Shown here piece after piece: positions 61,553 to 64,000 of a stretch of DNA of 64,000 bases (positions are counted from its first letter, which is position 1; every line of letters starts with the position of its first letter). The stretch is taken from the NCBI GenBank assembly GCA_947576945.1, contig CANPTH010000002.1:62001-126000 (forward strand), written 5' to 3'. The notes under the pieces are model-generated. The model saw only the letters and a list, made by a program, of their open reading frames with translations. It made no database searches and was not told the origin of the DNA. A program made the translations under genes and the position numbers. The DNA is from an uncultured Lachnospiraceae bacterium. GTDB taxonomy: Bacteria > Bacillota > Clostridia > Lachnospirales > Lachnospiraceae.

Positions 61553-61648
61553 CCGGAGAAAGAATATGAAAAGACGGGGCAAAGTATAGATAGATCACAA
61601 TGCACACCTATACCTGCTCCGTCTGTTCCGCTCTGTTATCCGACCTGC

Positions 61649-63244
61649 CTACTCCCGCGCCTCCCGTCGGAATTTCGCAGGCGTACAGCCCTTTACCGCG
61701 ATAAAGCGGTTGATGAAATAATCCAGATCCTTATATCCCACATCCTGTGCGATCTCATACACCTTGTCATCCGTTCGCAGCAGCCGCAGGGAAGCCTGTT
61801 CAATCCTGTAACCGTTCAGATAATCCTTAAAGGACTGCCCGTACTTTTTTCGAAAAATCTGTCCCAAATAAGCACTGTTCACATAATACTTTCCTGAGAG
61901 GTCCTTGAGCGTCAGATTCTGGGCATAATTTTCCCTTACTTCCCTTTCAATCTGTGCCAGCACCCCCCTGGAGACATTTTTCCGCAGCTGCATAAGATAT
62001 TCCGCATACTCGCCGGCAAACCGCGCAAGGTGAATATTGCTCCCCCGCAAAATCCCTTCCTCGAACACGCTTTCACTGATAAAATGCAGAATCTCCTTTT
62101 GATCCACACTATTGTCCTGTTCCGTGGCCAGATGGATCAACTGAAACAGCAGATAATTGATATTAAGATTAACCGTTTTGCCTGCCACACCCATCTGCTT
62201 CATTTCTTCATAGAACCGTTCTGTATTTTCCCGGATCTGTATCTTATTATTCTGTTCGATCGAAGCGATCAGCGAATCCAGCCTTTGTTTGCACAACACA
62301 ATTCCGCCTTGACTGACCTGCACCTCCTCCTCATAGAAATAGAGTGTTTTCTTCTCCCGAAAGGCCTCCAGCGATTTCAACACGCAGGCTGAACTGTAGG
62401 ATTTTGCCGCAGCAGAGATATCGCTGACCTTCTTACCCGCAAGCATCCTTACCGGATGCTGCAGTGCCTTCTCCAGATTCCTGCGAAAATCCTGCAGATA
62501 TTCCTTTTCACCGCATCCGTGTCTCTGCGCCATATAGTCGCAGTATAAAAAGCCGATATCATAACTCTTTTGATCATGCGAAACGTCGAAAATGCAATGG
62601 GTTTCATCCTCTTTGAGCCAGTCCATGCAGGCCTGGCAGAGCCGTCTCTGCAGCTGCCGCAGTTCCCCATCCTCCCGTTCCTGAACATCCTTTAAACCAT
62701 CCGGCTCGATATTGATATAGCGGACGCCTTCAGAAAGGTGCATATGCCGCTTCACATACTCCAGATTCTGTGCGTCATGCTTTCCAAACAGCACCGCCAA
62801 AACATTCCTTTCCAGATAGGCCCGTTCCATCTTCTTCTGGTTCTGTTCGTCCATCCGGTCTACGGCGGATCGCTGTGCTACCTTGCGCAGGATAGCAGTC
62901 AGTTCCTCTCTCTCCACCGGCTTCAGTACATAGTCCATACAGTTCTGCTGGATTGCCTGTCTGGCAAAAGCAAAGTCGCTGTAACCGCTCAAAATCACGA
63001 AATAAGCCTCCGAAACCTTCTCGGAGCGTATCACATCCAACAATTCCAGCCCGCCCATGACGGGCATCTTGATATCCGCTATGATCAAGTCTACCTTATG
63101 ATCCTGCAGATACTCCAACGCCTCCCTGCCATTAGCAGCTGTGGCCGCAATCTCGAATCCTTCCCGGCTCCAATCGATCAGGACTGCCAACCCCTGCACA
63201 ATGAACGGTTCATCGTCAATAAGTAACACCTTAAGCATGTCCAT
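61649..63244 (-). CDS. YesN-type response regulator, receiver plus AraC domain
   Basis: This 531-residue protein has a receiver domain (KVLLIDDEPFIVQGL; phosphorylation site in LIIADIKMPVMGG; YVLKPVE), a long middle part and an AraC domain (LTLKDLSGKYYVNSAYLGQI, VYEIAQDVGYKDLDYFINRF). The ATG at 63244 follows a run of G that serves as ribosome-binding site; a GTG two codons upstream is in frame. It starts 3 bases after the histidine kinase stop and lies upstream of the importer operon that it probably controls. Confidence 0.92.
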   Translation of the reverse strand: MDMLKVLLIDDEPFIVQGLAVLIDWSREGFEIAATAANGREALEYLQDHKVDLIIADIKMPVMGGLELLDVIRSEKVSEAYFVILSGYSDFAFARQAIQQNCMDYVLKPVEREELTAILRKVAQRSAVDRMDEQNQKKMERAYLERNVLAVLFGKHDAQNLEYVKRHMHLSEGVRYINIEPDGLKDVQEREDGELRQLQRRLCQACMDWLKEDETHCIFDVSHDQKSYDIGFLYCDYMAQRHGCGEKEYLQDFRRNLEKALQHPVRMLAGKKVSDISAAAKSYSSACVLKSLEAFREKKTLYFYEEEVQVSQGGIVLCKQRLDSLIASIEQNNKIQIRENTERFYEEMKQMGVAGKTVNLNINYLLFQLIHLATEQDNSVDQKEILHFISESVFEEGILRGSNIHLARFAGEYAEYLMQLRKNVSRGVLAQIEREVRENYAQNLTLKDLSGKYYVNSAYLGQIFRKKYGQSFKDYLNGYRIEQASLRLLRTDDKVYEIAQDVGYKDLDYFINRFIAVKGCTPAKFRREARE

Positions 63245-63246
63245 TT

Positions 63247-64000
63247 TCACCCCCCCCCCGGTTCCGAAAGCATCTCCGGCGATATCCTGATCTGAATCAT
63301 AGTCCCTGTTCCTTTTTCACTCTCTATATGAAAATCTGCTTTGCAGGCAGGCATCATTTTCAAACGCAGACAGGCATTCAAAATGCCCACACGCCCCTTC
63401 TCCCGCAGTCTGTTAATACTTGCGTTACGCATTTTATCCAGAATATCCGCCAGCGCGTCTTCTTCCATGCCATCCCCCGTATCCTCCACTTCTATACAAA
63501 GTATTTCGTTCTCTTTGTAAATACGGACAAAGATCCAGCCTGGAGCGGTCTTGCTTTCAATTCCATGGACACAGGCATTCTCTACAAACGTCACCAGTGT
63601 AAGTTTCGGTATCCTTACTGCCACACAATCCGGCGCCACACTCAGCTCATAAGAAAGCCTGTCCCCAAAACGGTATTTCTGAAGTCCCAGGTAGGCTTCA
63701 ACAAATTCCATCTCCTTCCCGATCTCCACATCGTCAACACCCCAGTCTACGTTCTGCCGCTCCATAACGGCAAGCTTTTCCACCATATCCGCGGTCTCAT
63801 ATTCTCCTTTCAAAACACTGTGCATACGGATACTCTCCAGCGCATTGAAAAGAAAATGCGGATTAATCTGACTGCGCAGGGCAAGAAGTTCCGCACTCTG
63901 CCTGGCTATGTCCATCTCCTGCTCTTTCAGCTTGTCCTTATACACTGTCTGGATCAGATCATTCATCCTGACCGCCATGCGGTTGTAATTCAGCATCAGG
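63247..64000 (-). CDS. YesM-type sensor histidine kinase (C-terminal part, cut by right edge)
   Basis: The visible part has the end of HAMP (NYNRMAVRMNDLIQTVY), a coiled linker (KDKLKEQEMDIARQSAELLA), LRSQINPHFLFNALESIRM with the phospho-accepting histidine, and a full ATPase domain (VENACVHGIES, EDTGDGMEE, VGILNACLRLKM). The membrane sensor lies outside the window. It ends SEPGGG immediately before TGA, the three glycines coming from a run of ten G. It is paired with the regulator that starts 3 bases later. Confidence 0.92.
   Translation of the reverse strand, partial: LMLNYNRMAVRMNDLIQTVYKDKLKEQEMDIARQSAELLALRSQINPHFLFNALESIRMHSVLKGEYETADMVEKLAVMERQNVDWGVDDVEIGKEMEFVEAYLGLQKYRFGDRLSYELSVAPDCVAVRIPKLTLVTFVENACVHGIESKTAPGWIFVRIYKENEILCIEVEDTGDGMEEDALADILDKMRNASINRLREKGRVGILNACLRLKMMPACKADFHIESEKGTGTMIQIRISPEMLSEPGGG
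63250..63259 (-). repeat. Run of ten G at the kinase/regulator junction
   Basis: The homopolymer encodes the last glycines of the kinase and sits 5 bases before the regulator ATG. Adding one G would bypass the stop and join both reading frames. Confidence 0.85.

Overview
The window looks like a chromosomal segment from a gut-type Lachnospiraceae bacterium (Clostridia). I base this on YesM/YesN-type two-component systems next to CUT1 sugar importers, a D-psicose 3-epimerase very like the Clostridium scindens enzyme, a tRNA-Trp T-box, strong GGAGG ribosome-binding sites and moderate GC. No rRNA, tRNA, CRISPR array, integrase or intact transposase was found. The assignment comes from gene content alone.

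Region by region. 1-6.7 kb: small housekeeping and hypothetical genes mixed with decayed ones (AAA-ATPase-like, Rpn-type nuclease, frameshifted HD hydrolase), a putative esterase, DUF6199, DUF2971 and MazG-like proteins, and an OB-fold-like lipoprotein. 6.9-13.2 kb: a complete CUT1 sugar ABC importer, including the only ABC ATPase in the window, followed upstream by a relic ATPase and a CPBP protease. 13.4-22.1 kb: a catabolic operon (sugar isomerase, two-subunit transketolase, FGGY kinase, DUF5060/DUF4038-type glycoside hydrolase) with a divergent LacI regulator and an SDR dehydrogenase; the set resembles D-apiose catabolism. 22.3-31.1 kb: glycosidase, importer, YesN/YesM pair and esterase, with two related promoters. 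31.3-35.3 kb: beta-lactamase-like hydrolase, ArAE-type membrane protein, DUF554 protein and gene relics. 35.3-43.9 kb: psicose 3-epimerase, response regulator, nucleoside hydrolase, divergent histidine kinase and an importer. 44.3-52.7 kb: GH5-like enzyme, Lpl-type importer, divergent kinase and regulator separated by a MITE-like insertion. 52.7-55.7 kb: relics and a T-box-controlled stand-alone TrpB. 55.7-64 kb: an importer with two paralogous binding proteins and a kinase/regulator pair joined at a run of ten G, cut by the window edge.

Together this is a glycan and rare-sugar acquisition island. Five importers share one visible ATPase. Four histidine kinase/AraC-regulator pairs sit beside four of them, and intracellular glycosidases and sugar-processing enzymes lie in the same operons. 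The most unusual non-coding content is a dispersed element of three or four consecutive hairpins whose end abuts the ribosome-binding site of the next gene. Base changes between copies preserve pairing.
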